64,000 nt of DNA from UBA4733 sp036734945. Its GTDB lineage: Bacteria; Chloroflexota; UBA4733. Positions 25,647 to 35,270 of this stretch are shown one piece after another. The notes below the pieces were generated by a model. That model did not search any database. It was not told the origin of the DNA and saw only the letters and a program-made list of their open reading frames with translations. Position 1 is the first letter of the stretch. The number at the start of each line of letters is the position of its first letter. Location of the stretch: positions 1 through 64,000 of the forward strand of contig DAIMXP010000024.1 of NCBI GenBank assembly GCA_036734945.1, given 5' to 3'. A program made the position numbers and the translations under genes.

Positions 25647-28600
25647 GTGAATAGCAAGAGTAGTAAAACAGCCTGGGTGATGAAGCACCCTGCGTTCAGC
25701 GTCGTGCCCGGGGTAGCCAGACTGGTCTTCGGGATTCTGGTAAGCGTGCTGCTCGTCTTGCCTCCACACCCGGCCAACATTGCCAGCGCGCAGACAGCGC
25801 CCACGGCGACAGCGACGCCGGTGCCGCAGACCTGTCCCTGCACGATCTGGCCCAGCTCCGCCACACCGGCCGTGGCCGACGCCAACGACAGCGGCGCCAT
25901 CGAGCTAGGGGTGAAGTTCCAGACGGATACCAGCGGCTACATCCTCGGCGTGCGCTTCTACAAAGGCAGCGCCAACACCGGCACGCACGTCGGCAATCTC
26001 TGGTCGAACACGGGCGCCCTGCTCGCCACCGCTACCTTCAGCGGCGAGACCGCCTCCGGCTGGCAGCAGGTCAACTTCTCCAGTCCGGTCGCCGTCACCG
26101 CCAACACCACCTACGTCGCCTCCTACCACACCAGCGTCGGCGAGTACGCCTACACCGGCGGCACTTTCGCCACGGCCGGGGTCGACAACGCCCCCCTGCA
26201 CGCCCTCTCCAACGCCGCCGCCAACGGCAACGGCCTCTACCTCTACTCCGCCGCCAGCGCCTTCCCCACCCAAAACTACAACGCCACCAACTACTGGGTC
26301 GATGTCGCCTACGCTCAGACTGCTCCCCCGCCAGCCTCGCCCACCCCTACGCCTACGGCGACAGCGACGCCGGTGCCGCAGACCTGTCCCTGCACGATCT
26401 GGCCCAGCTCCGCCACACCGGCCGTGGCCGACGCCAACGACAGCGGCGCCATCGAGCTAGGGGTGAAGTTCCAGACGGATACCAGCGGCTACATCCTCGG
26501 CGTGCGCTTCTACAAAGGCAGCGCCAACACCGGCACGCACGTCGGCAATCTCTGGTCGAACACGGGCGCCCTGCTCGCCACCGCTACCTTCAGCGGCGAG
26601 ACCGCCTCCGGCTGGCAGCAGGTCAACTTCTCCAGTCCGGTCGCCGTCACCGCCAACACCACCTACGTCGCCTCCTACCACACCAGCGTCGGCGAGTACG
26701 CCTACACCGGCGGCACTTTCGCCACGGCCGGGGTCGACAACGCCCCCCTGCACGCCCTCTCCAACGCCGCCGCCAACGGCAACGGCCTCTACCTCTACTC
26801 CGCCGCCAGCGCCTTCCCCACCCAAAACTACAACGCCACCAACTACTGGGTCGATGCGCTCTTCAACACCGCTCCCAAGAATCCCAATCCTCCGGTGATC
26901 AGCAACGTGGGCGCCGTCGCCACCTCGTCGGGAACCGTAACCTTCTCCTGGTCGACCAATGAGGGCGCGAATTCCCAGGTGGATTACGGCGTGACCGCAT
27001 CCTACGGCTACTCCACTGCAATTGATACGAATCTTGTGCTCGCTCACTCGCAGCAGATCGTCGGGCTGCCGCCGAATACCACGTACCACTATCGTGTCAA
27101 AAGCACCGATCAGTACGGCAATTCGACAGTGTCGGGTGATTACACTGTCACGACACCCGCAGCAACGCCATCACCCAACCAGGGTCCGGGTGGCCCCATT
27201 CTCGCTATCAGTTCCGCCGCCAACCCATTTTCGCTCTACTACGCCGAAATCCTCCGAGCGGAGGGGCTCAACGAGTTCACGGTGACCGACATCTCAGCAG
27301 TTTCCTCGACGGTGCTGAACAGCTACGATGTCGTGATTCTAGGCGATATGGCCCTCACCGCCGGCCAGGCCACGATGTTGAGCAACTGGGTCACCGCCGG
27401 CGGCAATCTGATCGCCATGCATCCGGATAAGCAGCTCGCCGGCCTGTTGGGACTGACGAGCACCTCGAACACACTCTCCAATGCCTACCTTCTGGTCAAT
27501 ACGGCCAGTGGCCCGGGTGCAGGCATCGTCAACCAGACCATGCAGTTCCATGGCAGCGCGGACCTGTACGCGCTCAACGGCGCCTCAGCCGTGGCAACCC
27601 TCTACAGCAACGCGACGACTTCGACGCCGAACCCGGCCGTAACGCTCAACACCGTCGGCACGAATGGCGGTAAGGCCGCTGCCTTTACCTACGATCTGGC
27701 ACGGTCCATCGTCTACACCCGCCAGGGCGATCCGGCCTGGACGGGCCAGCACCGCGACGGGCTCACTGTCGTCCGTTCCGACGATCAATACTATGGCGCT
27801 GCCAGCAACGACCCGCAGGCCGACTGGGTCGACCTGAACAAAGTGTCGATCCCGCAGGCCGACGAGCAGCAACGACTCCTGGCCAACCTCATCACCGAAA
27901 TGAACCAGACCAAAAAGCCGCTGCCGCGCTTCTGGTATCTTCCCAGCGGCTTGAAAGCGGCCGTTGTCATGACCGGTGACGACCACGCCAATGGCGGTAC
28001 GGCCGGCCGTTGGGATCAGTACATTGCCGATAGCCCGCCCGGCTGCAACGTTGCCGACTGGCAGTGCATCCGCGGCACGTCCTATCTCTTTCCCGGTAGC
28101 CCCCTCACCGATGCGCAGGCGAAGCAGTACACGGCCCAGGGCTTTGAGGTAGGTCTGCACGTCAACACCGGCTGTGCCGACTGGACGCCGCCGGACCTCA
28201 ACTCCTTCTTTTCGCAGCAACTGACTGCCTGGAGTGCCAGCTACCCAAGCGAACCGGCACCCATTACCGAGCGCCTCCACTGCGTCGCCTGGAGCGACTG
28301 GTCCACGGTGGCGCAGACTGAGCTCAGCTATGGAATCCGGTTGGACACCACCTATTACTATTACCCCCCCGCATGGATGGCAAGCAACCCCGGCTTCATG
28401 ACCGGCTCCGCCATGCCGATGCGCATCACCAATAGCGACGGCTCGATGGTCGACGTCTACGAAGCAGCGACCCAGTTGACGGACGAGTCCGGCCAGACCT
28501 ACCCCGACGCCATCAACAGCGTGCTCAATAACGCGCTCGGCGCCCTGGGCTTCTACGGAGTATTCACCGTCAACGCCCACACCGATTCCGCAGCGTCGTC

Positions 28601-30596
28601 TGTCAGCGACGCGGTGGTCGCCGCGGCGCAAGCGAACCACGTGCCGGTGGTGTCGGCCAAGCAGATGCTGACGTGGATCGATGGTCGCAACAACTCCTCC
28701 TACAGCAACATCACCTGGGGCAACAACAGCCTGAGCTTTTCCGTGACGCAGGCGACGGGAGCGAACAACCTGCAAGGTATGGTACCGACCAGCTCGAACG
28801 GCTTGCTCCTGGCCGGCATCAGCGAAAACGGCGCCGCCATCGGCTACACGACAGAGACGATCAAGGGCATTGAATACGCCTTCTTCCCGGCGACGACCGG
28901 CTCCTATCAAGCGGCCTACCTCGCCAACACAACCCCTCCGACGATCAGCCACGTCACCGCGAGCGCCATCACCTACCTGGGCGCGACGGTCGCCTGGAAC
29001 ACGGACGAAGTAGCCGACTCCCAGGTGGACTACGGGACGACAACGGCATACGGGACATCGACCACGCTCGATACTACGCTGGTCGCCAGCCATTCACAAC
29101 AGCTCACGTCGCTGACACCGAGTACCCTGTACCATTACCGCGTCCGGAGCCATAACGCCGCAGGCGTCGCAACAGTATCTGGTGATTACACCTTTACGAC
29201 CGCCCCGCCGCCGCCGTGCCCTTGCACCATCTGGAGCAGTACCGCCAAACCCGTCACAGCCTCGTCCGGCGATGCCAGCGGCATTGAGGTGGGTGTGAAG
29301 TTCCAGACCGACATCTCCGGCTATATCAGCGGCATCCGCTTCTACAAGGGCAGCAGCAACACCGGCCCTCATACCGGCGACCTGTGGAGCAGCAGCGGCG
29401 CCTTGCTCGCCACCGCCACCTTCACAGGCGAGACCGCCTCCGGCTGGCAGCAGGTCACCTTCTCGACACCAGTTGCGGTGACTGCCAACACGACGTACGT
29501 TGCTGCCTACTACGCGCCCTCCGGCAACTATGCCGAGGACGACAACTCCTTCACGGCGGCGCTCAATAATCCGCCCTTGCACGTGCTGGCCAGCGGGACG
29601 AGCGGTGGCAACGGCGTCTACGCCTACGGTGCCGCCAGCACCTTCCCCAACCAGACCTACAACGCCGCCAACTACTGGGTGGATGTGGTGTTCACCACCT
29701 CCATTCCGACCACGCCGACTCCCACAATCACTCCAACGCCCACGGTTGGCCCCTCGCCAACGGCTACAACGACCCCAACCTCCACACCGACCGTCGGGCC
29801 TTCGCCAACACCGCATAGCTGTCCCTGCACGATCTGGCCGAGTTCGGCGACGCCGGTGACGCCCGCGACGAGCGATCCCAGTGCGGTCGAGGTCGGTGTC
29901 AAGTTCCAGGCGGACAGCAGCGGCTTCATCAGCGGCATCCGCTTCTACAAGGGCAGCACCAACACCGGCCCCCACAGCGGCGACCTCTGGAGCAGCAGCG
30001 GCGCCTTGCTGGCCACCGCCACCTTCAGCGGCGAGACCGCCTCCGGCTGGCAACAGGTCAGCTTCTCCAGTCCGGTCGCAATCACGGCCAACACCACCTA
30101 CGTCGCCGCCTACCACACCAGCTCCGGCAACTACGCTGAGGACGATAACTCCTTCACCGCAGCGCTCAACAATCCGCCCTTACACGTGCTGGCCAGCGGC
30201 ACGAGCGGTGGCAACGGCGTCTACGCCTACGGCGCCGCCAGCACCTTCCCCAACCAGACCTACAACGCCGCCAACTACTGGGTGGATGTGGTGTTCACGA
30301 CCGCTGGTGGCAGCGCCACGGCCACCCCAACCGCCACCAGCACGGCCACGGCCACCCCAACCGCTACCAGCACCGCCGGACCGACCGCGACCGCGACCAG
30401 CACCGCCGGCCCGACGGCCACGCCGACCGCCACCAATACCGCCGGCCCGACGGCCACAGCGACCGCCACCAATACCGCCGGCCCGACGGCCACAGCGACC
30501 AACACACCAGTTGCGACAGCAACCAGCACCCCAACGCCGACGGCCACGGCAACTGCAACGCCAACAAAGACGCCCACGGCCACGGCAACACCGTAG
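25647..30596 (+). CDS. giant secreted protein with four DUF4082 modules and a polysaccharide-deacetylase-like centre
   Basis: About 1649 residues. A signal-anchor-like segment (LVFGILVSVLLVLPP) follows a GTG start with a GAAAGAGAG site; an ATG at 25680 is an alternative. Order: two tandem DUF4082 copies, an FN3/phosphatase-N-like domain (VISNVGAVATSSGTVTFSW), a GATase-like fold (YDVVILGDMALTAGQATML), a deacetylase-like region (AAVVMTGDDHANGG, GFEVGLHVNTGC), a second FN3-like domain, two more DUF4082 copies, and a Thr-Pro tail. The protein ends inside the tail (KTPTATATP), with no final domain, so the C-terminus looks truncated. Probably an extracellular glycan-acting protein. Confidence 0.85.
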   Translation: MNSKSSKTAWVMKHPAFSVVPGVARLVFGILVSVLLVLPPHPANIASAQTAPTATATPVPQTCPCTIWPSSATPAVADANDSGAIELGVKFQTDTSGYILGVRFYKGSANTGTHVGNLWSNTGALLATATFSGETASGWQQVNFSSPVAVTANTTYVASYHTSVGEYAYTGGTFATAGVDNAPLHALSNAAANGNGLYLYSAASAFPTQNYNATNYWVDVAYAQTAPPPASPTPTPTATATPVPQTCPCTIWPSSATPAVADANDSGAIELGVKFQTDTSGYILGVRFYKGSANTGTHVGNLWSNTGALLATATFSGETASGWQQVNFSSPVAVTANTTYVASYHTSVGEYAYTGGTFATAGVDNAPLHALSNAAANGNGLYLYSAASAFPTQNYNATNYWVDALFNTAPKNPNPPVISNVGAVATSSGTVTFSWSTNEGANSQVDYGVTASYGYSTAIDTNLVLAHSQQIVGLPPNTTYHYRVKSTDQYGNSTVSGDYTVTTPAATPSPNQGPGGPILAISSAANPFSLYYAEILRAEGLNEFTVTDISAVSSTVLNSYDVVILGDMALTAGQATMLSNWVTAGGNLIAMHPDKQLAGLLGLTSTSNTLSNAYLLVNTASGPGAGIVNQTMQFHGSADLYALNGASAVATLYSNATTSTPNPAVTLNTVGTNGGKAAAFTYDLARSIVYTRQGDPAWTGQHRDGLTVVRSDDQYYGAASNDPQADWVDLNKVSIPQADEQQRLLANLITEMNQTKKPLPRFWYLPSGLKAAVVMTGDDHANGGTAGRWDQYIADSPPGCNVADWQCIRGTSYLFPGSPLTDAQAKQYTAQGFEVGLHVNTGCADWTPPDLNSFFSQQLTAWSASYPSEPAPITERLHCVAWSDWSTVAQTELSYGIRLDTTYYYYPPAWMASNPGFMTGSAMPMRITNSDGSMVDVYEAATQLTDESGQTYPDAINSVLNNALGALGFYGVFTVNAHTDSAASSVSDAVVAAAQANHVPVVSAKQMLTWIDGRNNSSYSNITWGNNSLSFSVTQATGANNLQGMVPTSSNGLLLAGISENGAAIGYTTETIKGIEYAFFPATTGSYQAAYLANTTPPTISHVTASAITYLGATVAWNTDEVADSQVDYGTTTAYGTSTTLDTTLVASHSQQLTSLTPSTLYHYRVRSHNAAGVATVSGDYTFTTAPPPPCPCTIWSSTAKPVTASSGDASGIEVGVKFQTDISGYISGIRFYKGSSNTGPHTGDLWSSSGALLATATFTGETASGWQQVTFSTPVAVTANTTYVAAYYAPSGNYAEDDNSFTAALNNPPLHVLASGTSGGNGVYAYGAASTFPNQTYNAANYWVDVVFTTSIPTTPTPTITPTPTVGPSPTATTTPTSTPTVGPSPTPHSCPCTIWPSSATPVTPATSDPSAVEVGVKFQADSSGFISGIRFYKGSTNTGPHSGDLWSSSGALLATATFSGETASGWQQVSFSSPVAITANTTYVAAYHTSSGNYAEDDNSFTAALNNPPLHVLASGTSGGNGVYAYGAASTFPNQTYNAANYWVDVVFTTAGGSATATPTATSTATATPTATSTAGPTATATSTAGPTATPTATNTAGPTATATATNTAGPTATATNTPVATATSTPTPTATATATPTKTPTATATP
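25803..26856 (+). repeat. tandem duplication of a DUF4082-coding unit
   Basis: The segment 25803-26304 recurs at 26355-26856, offset 552 bp (184 codons, in frame). The two copies look identical base for base over about 500 bp. The short spacer codes for a Pro/Thr-rich linker. Identity at silent sites points to recent duplication or gene conversion. Confidence 0.85.
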
Positions 30597-30604
30597 TGCG
30601 CCTC

Positions 30605-30643
30605 GATGCAGGGCTTCGGGGATGTTTCCCGCGGTCCTGCATC
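30605..30643 (+). terminator. hairpin after the giant secreted gene
   Basis: GATGCAGG (30605-30612) pairs with CCTGCATC (30636-30643), and TCGGGGA/TTCCCG pairs inside. It begins nine bases after the stop codon. No clear T-run follows, so termination is plausible but not certain. Confidence 0.55.
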
Positions 30644-30860
30644 CGGACGGCCGGTGAGCACTGGCCTCAACACCTCTTGCGGCGACTCAGCGCCTGAACG
30701 TCTGGTATGCCAGGCGCGGAAACAGTTCAGATGTCCGTCATTATCCTGACGTACCCTGAAGCATCATGAAACGCGTAGAGACGCTCAAGGGGACAGCAGA
30801 GCAAGCCGCCAGTCCACTATGTTTTGCCCGGCAGGACCGGGAAGGGAGGAGGAGAGCAAC

Positions 30861-31400
30861 GTGATAACTGACGACGTCATCTTCGGGGAGAATGCCAAAG
30901 TCTATCAGCCCGGCCTGGTGAACCTGTACGGTTGCCGGATTGGACCGGGCTCGACAGTCGGCCCCTTCGTCGAGATTCAACGCGGGGCAGTGATCGGCAC
31001 CAACTGCAAGATTTCCAGCCACACCTTCATTTGTAAGGGAGTCACGATCGAGGATGGCGTATTTGTCGGACACGGCGTCATGTTCATCAACGATCTCTAT
31101 CCCCAGGCTGTGAACGACAATGGCAGCATACAAGTAGAAGCCGACTGGGTGATGGCCGATACCCTGGTGAAGTCGCGCGCGTCGATCGGCACTCACGCCA
31201 CCATCCTGGGTGGCGTGACCATCGGTGAGCACGCGCTGATCGGCGCCGGCGCGGTGGTCACCCGCGATGTACCGGCCTACGCCATCGTCATGGGCGTGCC
31301 GGCACGCGTCGTCGGTGACGTGCGCGAGCGCGGCGCGCAGGTAGACCATCGTGACCAGGGCGAGACCGCCCGGGATTTCCAACTGGTCGTCACGTCATAG
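30861..31400 (+). CDS. hexapeptide-repeat acyltransferase (WbbJ/WlbB-like)
   Basis: 179 residues of left-handed beta-helix hexapeptide repeats: GCRIGPGSTVGPFVEIQRGA, IGTNCKISSHTFICKGVTIE, GVFVGHGVMFINDLYP and the C-terminal GAGAVVTRDVPAYAIVMG. This architecture is typical of CoA-dependent N-acetyltransferases acting on amino sugars bound to UDP or dTDP, such as WlbB-type enzymes. The GTG at 30861 is preceded by GGAGGAGAG; a frame from 30819 has no such site. It starts the sugar operon and is followed by Gfo/Idh and DegT genes, the same trio as in 2,3-diamino sugar acid pathways. Confidence 0.88.
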   Translation: MITDDVIFGENAKVYQPGLVNLYGCRIGPGSTVGPFVEIQRGAVIGTNCKISSHTFICKGVTIEDGVFVGHGVMFINDLYPQAVNDNGSIQVEADWVMADTLVKSRASIGTHATILGGVTIGEHALIGAGAVVTRDVPAYAIVMGVPARVVGDVRERGAQVDHRDQGETARDFQLVVTS

Positions 31401-31453
31401 GCACGTCCGGCCTGCTGGCGTCAACGAAGAAACGAAGGTACGAGGAGAACGGC

Positions 31454-32491
31454 ATGATTCGGGTCGGTGTGATCGGCTACGGCTACTGGGGGCCAAACCT
31501 GGTGCGCAACTTCGCCGAAACCCCCGGCGCGCAACTCGCGGCAGTGAGCGACATGCGCCCCGATCGCCTGGCGCAGGCCAAACAGCGGTATCCCAGCATC
31601 CGCACGACCACCGACTACTGCGACCTGTTGCGTGATCCGCATATCGATGCTATCGTCGTCGCTACCCCTGTGGCCAGCCACTTCGAGCTGGCCTGGCAGG
31701 CGCTCCAGGCCGGGAAGCATGTCCTCGTCGAGAAGCCGCTCACCACCTGCGCTGATCAGGCCAGGCGGCTGATCGCGGAAGCTGAACGGCGTCACCTCAC
31801 CCTGATGGTGGATCATACCTTTGTCTACAGCAGCGCCGTCGGCAAGATCAAGGAACTAGTCGATAGCGAAGCGCTGGGCAACCTCTACTACTATGACGCC
31901 GTGCGCGTCAACCTCGGTCTCTTCCGCCACGACGTGAACGTCATCTGGGATCTGGCGATGCACGATCTCTCAATCATGGACTACGTCCTGCCCGAACGGC
32001 CGAGAGCCATCTCCGCAACAGGCATGAGTCACGTTCCCGGCGAGCAGGAGAATATCGCCTATCTGACGCTGTTCTTCGACAGCCGCTTGATCGCTCACAT
32101 CCACGTCAACTGGCTGGCGCCGGTCAAGGTGCGGCGCGCCCTCATCGGCGGCAGCGAGAAGATGATCGTCTACGACGACATTGAGCCGAGCGAGAAGATC
32201 AAGGTGTATGACAAAGGGATAACCCTGAGCGACAACAGCAACGGGAATGGCGAGAGCCTCTACAAAATGCTCATCGGCTATCGGACGGGCGATATGTGGG
32301 CACCGCAACTGGACATGACGGAGGCGCTGCGGACCGAAGCCTCACACTTTGTGCAGTGCATCGAGCACAATCAACGGCCCACGACGGATGGTGAAGCCGG
32401 GCTGCACATTGTGCAACTCCTGGAGGCGGCGACACAATCTATGAAGGAACAAGGTCGGCTGGTCGAATTGAAGAGTGGAGTGGCCCTGTGA
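31454..32491 (+). CDS. Gfo/Idh/MocA family sugar-nucleotide oxidoreductase
   Basis: 345 residues. The N-terminal Rossmann fold has VGVIGYGYWGPNLVRNF (G-x-G-x2-G) and the family motif HVLVEKPLTT with catalytic-region Lys. The second domain contains DLAMHDLSIMDYVL, with the conserved Asp-His pair. WlbA-type members oxidise C3 of UDP-N-acetylhexosaminuronate to give a ketone for transamination. The neighbouring acetyltransferase and DegT aminotransferase support that role. The downstream gene starts 4 bp before its stop. Confidence 0.9.
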   Translation: MIRVGVIGYGYWGPNLVRNFAETPGAQLAAVSDMRPDRLAQAKQRYPSIRTTTDYCDLLRDPHIDAIVVATPVASHFELAWQALQAGKHVLVEKPLTTCADQARRLIAEAERRHLTLMVDHTFVYSSAVGKIKELVDSEALGNLYYYDAVRVNLGLFRHDVNVIWDLAMHDLSIMDYVLPERPRAISATGMSHVPGEQENIAYLTLFFDSRLIAHIHVNWLAPVKVRRALIGGSEKMIVYDDIEPSEKIKVYDKGITLSDNSNGNGESLYKMLIGYRTGDMWAPQLDMTEALRTEASHFVQCIEHNQRPTTDGEAGLHIVQLLEAATQSMKEQGRLVELKSGVAL

Positions 32492-33594
32492 TCCCCTTTG
32501 TCGATCTGAAAGCACAATACCACAGCATCAAGCCAGACATCGATGCGGCGGTTCTAGCGGTGCTGGAGAGTACTCAGTTCGTCCTCGGCAACGAAGTCGC
32601 GGCGTTTGAAGAGGAGTTTGCCGGCTATTCCGGCGGCCGCCACGGCATCGCGGTGAACTCGGGCACCAGCGCGCTGCACCTGGCCCTGCTGGCCGCCGGG
32701 ATCGGGCCGGGCGACGAGGTCATCACCACCCCGTTTACCTTCGTGGCCACGGCGGCAGCCATCCGCTATACGGGCGCCAGGCCGGTGTATGCCGATATCG
32801 ATCCGCACTCCTTCAACCTGGACCCGGCCAGGATCGAAGCCGCCATCACCGAGCGGACAAAAGCGATCCTACCGGTGCATCTGTACGGCCAACCTGCCGA
32901 TATGGCGGCAATCATGGAAGTGGCGCGGCGTCATAGTCTGGTCGTCATCGAGGATGCCTGCCAGGCGCACGGCGCGGAGTACCACGGACAACGCGTCGGC
33001 AGCATCGGTGACATCGGCTGCTTCAGCTTTTATCCGGGCAAGAACCTGGGCGCCTATGGTGAGGGTGGTCTGGCCGTCACGAATAATCCCGATTTCGCGA
33101 AGACGATGCGTATGCTGCGGGACTGGGGCCAGGAGAAGCGCTACCACCACGTCCTGCCAGGCTACAACTACCGGATGGAGGGCATCCAGGGCGCCATCCT
33201 GCGCGTCAAGCTGCGACATCTGGAGGACTGGACTGAGGCGCGGCGCGCCCACGCCGCGACCTACGACGCCCTGCTGGCCGGTGCCTGCCTGCAGACACCG
33301 GCGACAACGACCGACGTGCGCCACGTCTATCACGTCTACGCCATCCGCACGACGCGCCGGGACGCCGTTCAACAGACTCTCCAGGAGCGTGGCATCCAGA
33401 CCGGCATCCACTACCCGATCCCCGTCCACCTGCAGCAAGCCTACGCCGACCCGCAGTTCCAGGCCGGCGACTTCCCCTGCGCCGCGGCGGCGGCGACGAC
33501 GGTGCTGTCGCTGCCCATGTTCCCCGAGCTGACGGAGGAACAGATCGCGACGGTGGCGGCAGCGACACGGGAGGCCTGCGGCGATGGCCGCTAA
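32488..33594 (+). CDS. DegT/DnrJ/EryC1/StrS aminotransferase
   Basis: 368 residues, PLP-dependent sugar aminotransferase. Pyridoxal Lys185 lies in CFSFYPGKNLGAYGEGG; VIEDACQAHGA supplies the Asp and Gln-like contacts; NSGTSALHLALLAAGIGPGD is the phosphate-binding segment. It probably aminates the ketone made by the preceding Gfo/Idh enzyme. The GTG start overlaps the previous stop by 4 bp and its end overlaps the next acyltransferase by 11 bp, so the genes are coupled. Confidence 0.93.
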   Translation: MIPFVDLKAQYHSIKPDIDAAVLAVLESTQFVLGNEVAAFEEEFAGYSGGRHGIAVNSGTSALHLALLAAGIGPGDEVITTPFTFVATAAAIRYTGARPVYADIDPHSFNLDPARIEAAITERTKAILPVHLYGQPADMAAIMEVARRHSLVVIEDACQAHGAEYHGQRVGSIGDIGCFSFYPGKNLGAYGEGGLAVTNNPDFAKTMRMLRDWGQEKRYHHVLPGYNYRMEGIQGAILRVKLRHLEDWTEARRAHAATYDALLAGACLQTPATTTDVRHVYHVYAIRTTRRDAVQQTLQERGIQTGIHYPIPVHLQQAYADPQFQAGDFPCAAAAATTVLSLPMFPELTEEQIATVAAATREACGDGR

Positions 33595-34300
33595 GGCTGA
33601 GCAGGTTGCTCGGCGCGTCGCGGCCATCCACGGCCGGCAGGAAGTCAGTCCGGATCCCGAATTTGAACTGGGCCTGGCCGATTACCTGCGTGGTCAGTAT
33701 GACCGTACTGGCCTGATCGACCTCTACACGCGCTACGCGCTTGGCGACGGCGATCTCGATCTACGCATGCGCCGGGCAATCTGGCGGGCGCTGGCCCGGC
33801 ACTGCGGCCACGGCCTCCAGGTGGGGAGCAGCGTGGGCTTCAAGCATGCCGAGACCTTCGAGCTGGGAGACGGCGTCTTCATCGGCGCCCAGGCCTACTT
33901 GCAAGGGCGCTTCGACGGGCGCTGCGTCATCGGCAATCACGTCTGGATTGGTCCCCAGAGCTACTTCGACGCCCGTGACCTCGTGATTGAGGACCACGTC
34001 GGCTGGGGCCCTGGCGCGAAGGTGCTTGGTTCCGCTCACACCGGCCTGCCGGTCGACGTCCCCATCATTCAGACCGATTTAGACATCAAGCCGGTACGCA
34101 TCGAAGCCTGGGCCGATATCGGCGTCAACGCGGTGATCCTGCCGGGCGTGACGGTAGGCAAAGGGAGCATTGTCGGTGCCGGAGCCATCGTCACTAGAGA
34201 CGTGCCCCCCTTCACGATCGTGGCCGGAGTGCCGGCGCAGGTACTACGGCAGCGGGAAGACCGGGTCGAGAAGACCAAGAAAGAGCAGCATGCAGAATAA
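33584..34300 (+). CDS. hexapeptide-repeat acyltransferase (CatB/maltose acetyltransferase-like)
   Basis: 238 residues. An N-terminal region (to about 70) precedes beta-helix repeats GLQVGSSVGFKHAETFELGD, GVFIGAQAYLQGRFDGRCVI and the C-terminal AWADIGVNAVILPGVTVGKG with GAGAIVTRDVPPF. It is a second acyltransferase in the same operon, of a different subtype from the one at 30861. It may O- or N-acylate a second sugar, possibly the product of the second aminotransferase at 35257. Overlaps both neighbours by 11 bp. Confidence 0.88.
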   Translation: MAAKAEQVARRVAAIHGRQEVSPDPEFELGLADYLRGQYDRTGLIDLYTRYALGDGDLDLRMRRAIWRALARHCGHGLQVGSSVGFKHAETFELGDGVFIGAQAYLQGRFDGRCVIGNHVWIGPQSYFDARDLVIEDHVGWGPGAKVLGSAHTGLPVDVPIIQTDLDIKPVRIEAWADIGVNAVILPGVTVGKGSIVGAGAIVTRDVPPFTIVAGVPAQVLRQREDRVEKTKKEQHAE

Positions 34301-35270
34301 GCGTATCGTCATCACGGGCGGCGCCGGGCTGATCGGCTCCCACATTGCCGACCAGCTCGTCCAGCAGGGGGCCGGTGAAATTATCGTGCTGGACAACCTG
34401 GTGCGGGGCCGGCTGGAGAACCTGGCCTGGGCGCGCGCTCACGGTCGACTCACCCTGGTCGAGGGGGACATTCGTAACCGGCAGCTCCTTGCCGATGTTA
34501 TGCGGGGAGTCGACGTCGTCTTTCACCAGGCGGCTATCCGCATCACGCAGTGCGCCGAGGAGCCCCGGCTGGCGCTGGAAGTGCTGGCGGATGGCGCCTT
34601 CAATGTGTTGGAAGCGGCCGTGCAGGCGGGTGTCGGCAAGGTCGTGGCGGCATCCTCCGCCTCCGTCCTCGGCATGGCCGAGGAGTTCCCGACCACGGAG
34701 CAGCATCACCCCTACAACAACCGCACCCTGTACGGCGCCGCCAAGGCCTTCAACGAAGGGCTGCTGCGCAGCTTCAACGACATGTACGGCTTGCAATACG
34801 TGGCCTTGCGCTACTTCAACGTCTACGGTCCCCGCATGGACATCTTCGGCGCCTACACGGAAGTGTTGATCCGTTGGATGGAGCGCATAGTCGCCGGCAA
34901 GCCGCCGCTCATCTTCGGTGACGGCAACCAGACCATGGACTTCGTGTTCGTGGAGGACATCGCGCGGGCCAACATCCTGGCGGCCCAGTCCGCCATCAGC
35001 GATGAGGTGTTCAACGTCGCCAGCGGCGTGGAGACCAGCCTGCGCGACCTCGCCCACGCCCTGCTGCGCGTGATGGGGTCGAACCTTGAGCTCGAGTTCG
35101 GCCCGGAGCGCAAGGTGAACCCGGTCGGCCGCCGGCTGGCGGACACGCGCAAGGCCAAAGAGCTCCTCGGCTACGAGGCGCGCGTCTCGCTGGAAGAGGG
35201 CCTGCGCCGCCTGGTGGCCTGGTGGCAAGCAGAGCAACGAGTCAAGGAGGTGGCGTATGCCGGTGTCTGA
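34290..35270 (+). CDS. NAD-dependent epimerase/dehydratase (extended SDR)
   Basis: 326 residues. NAD site VITGGAGLIGSHIADQL, then ASSASVLG and the catalytic Tyr148-x3-Lys152 in LYGAAKAFNEGLLRSF. GDGNQTMDFVFVEDIARANI is the typical substrate-binding loop of UDP-glucose 4-epimerase-like enzymes. It probably supplies a UDP- or dTDP-hexose epimer to the operon. The ATG at 34290 overlaps the previous gene by 11 bp, and the next gene begins 14 bp before its stop. Confidence 0.92.
   Translation: MQNKRIVITGGAGLIGSHIADQLVQQGAGEIIVLDNLVRGRLENLAWARAHGRLTLVEGDIRNRQLLADVMRGVDVVFHQAAIRITQCAEEPRLALEVLADGAFNVLEAAVQAGVGKVVAASSASVLGMAEEFPTTEQHHPYNNRTLYGAAKAFNEGLLRSFNDMYGLQYVALRYFNVYGPRMDIFGAYTEVLIRWMERIVAGKPPLIFGDGNQTMDFVFVEDIARANILAAQSAISDEVFNVASGVETSLRDLAHALLRVMGSNLELEFGPERKVNPVGRRLADTRKAKELLGYEARVSLEEGLRRLVAWWQAEQRVKEVAYAGV

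Noticed and set aside
29094..30116. 340-codon minus-strand frame opposite the giant secreted gene
   Set aside because: It mirrors the DUF4082 coding repeats and has no independent start signal.
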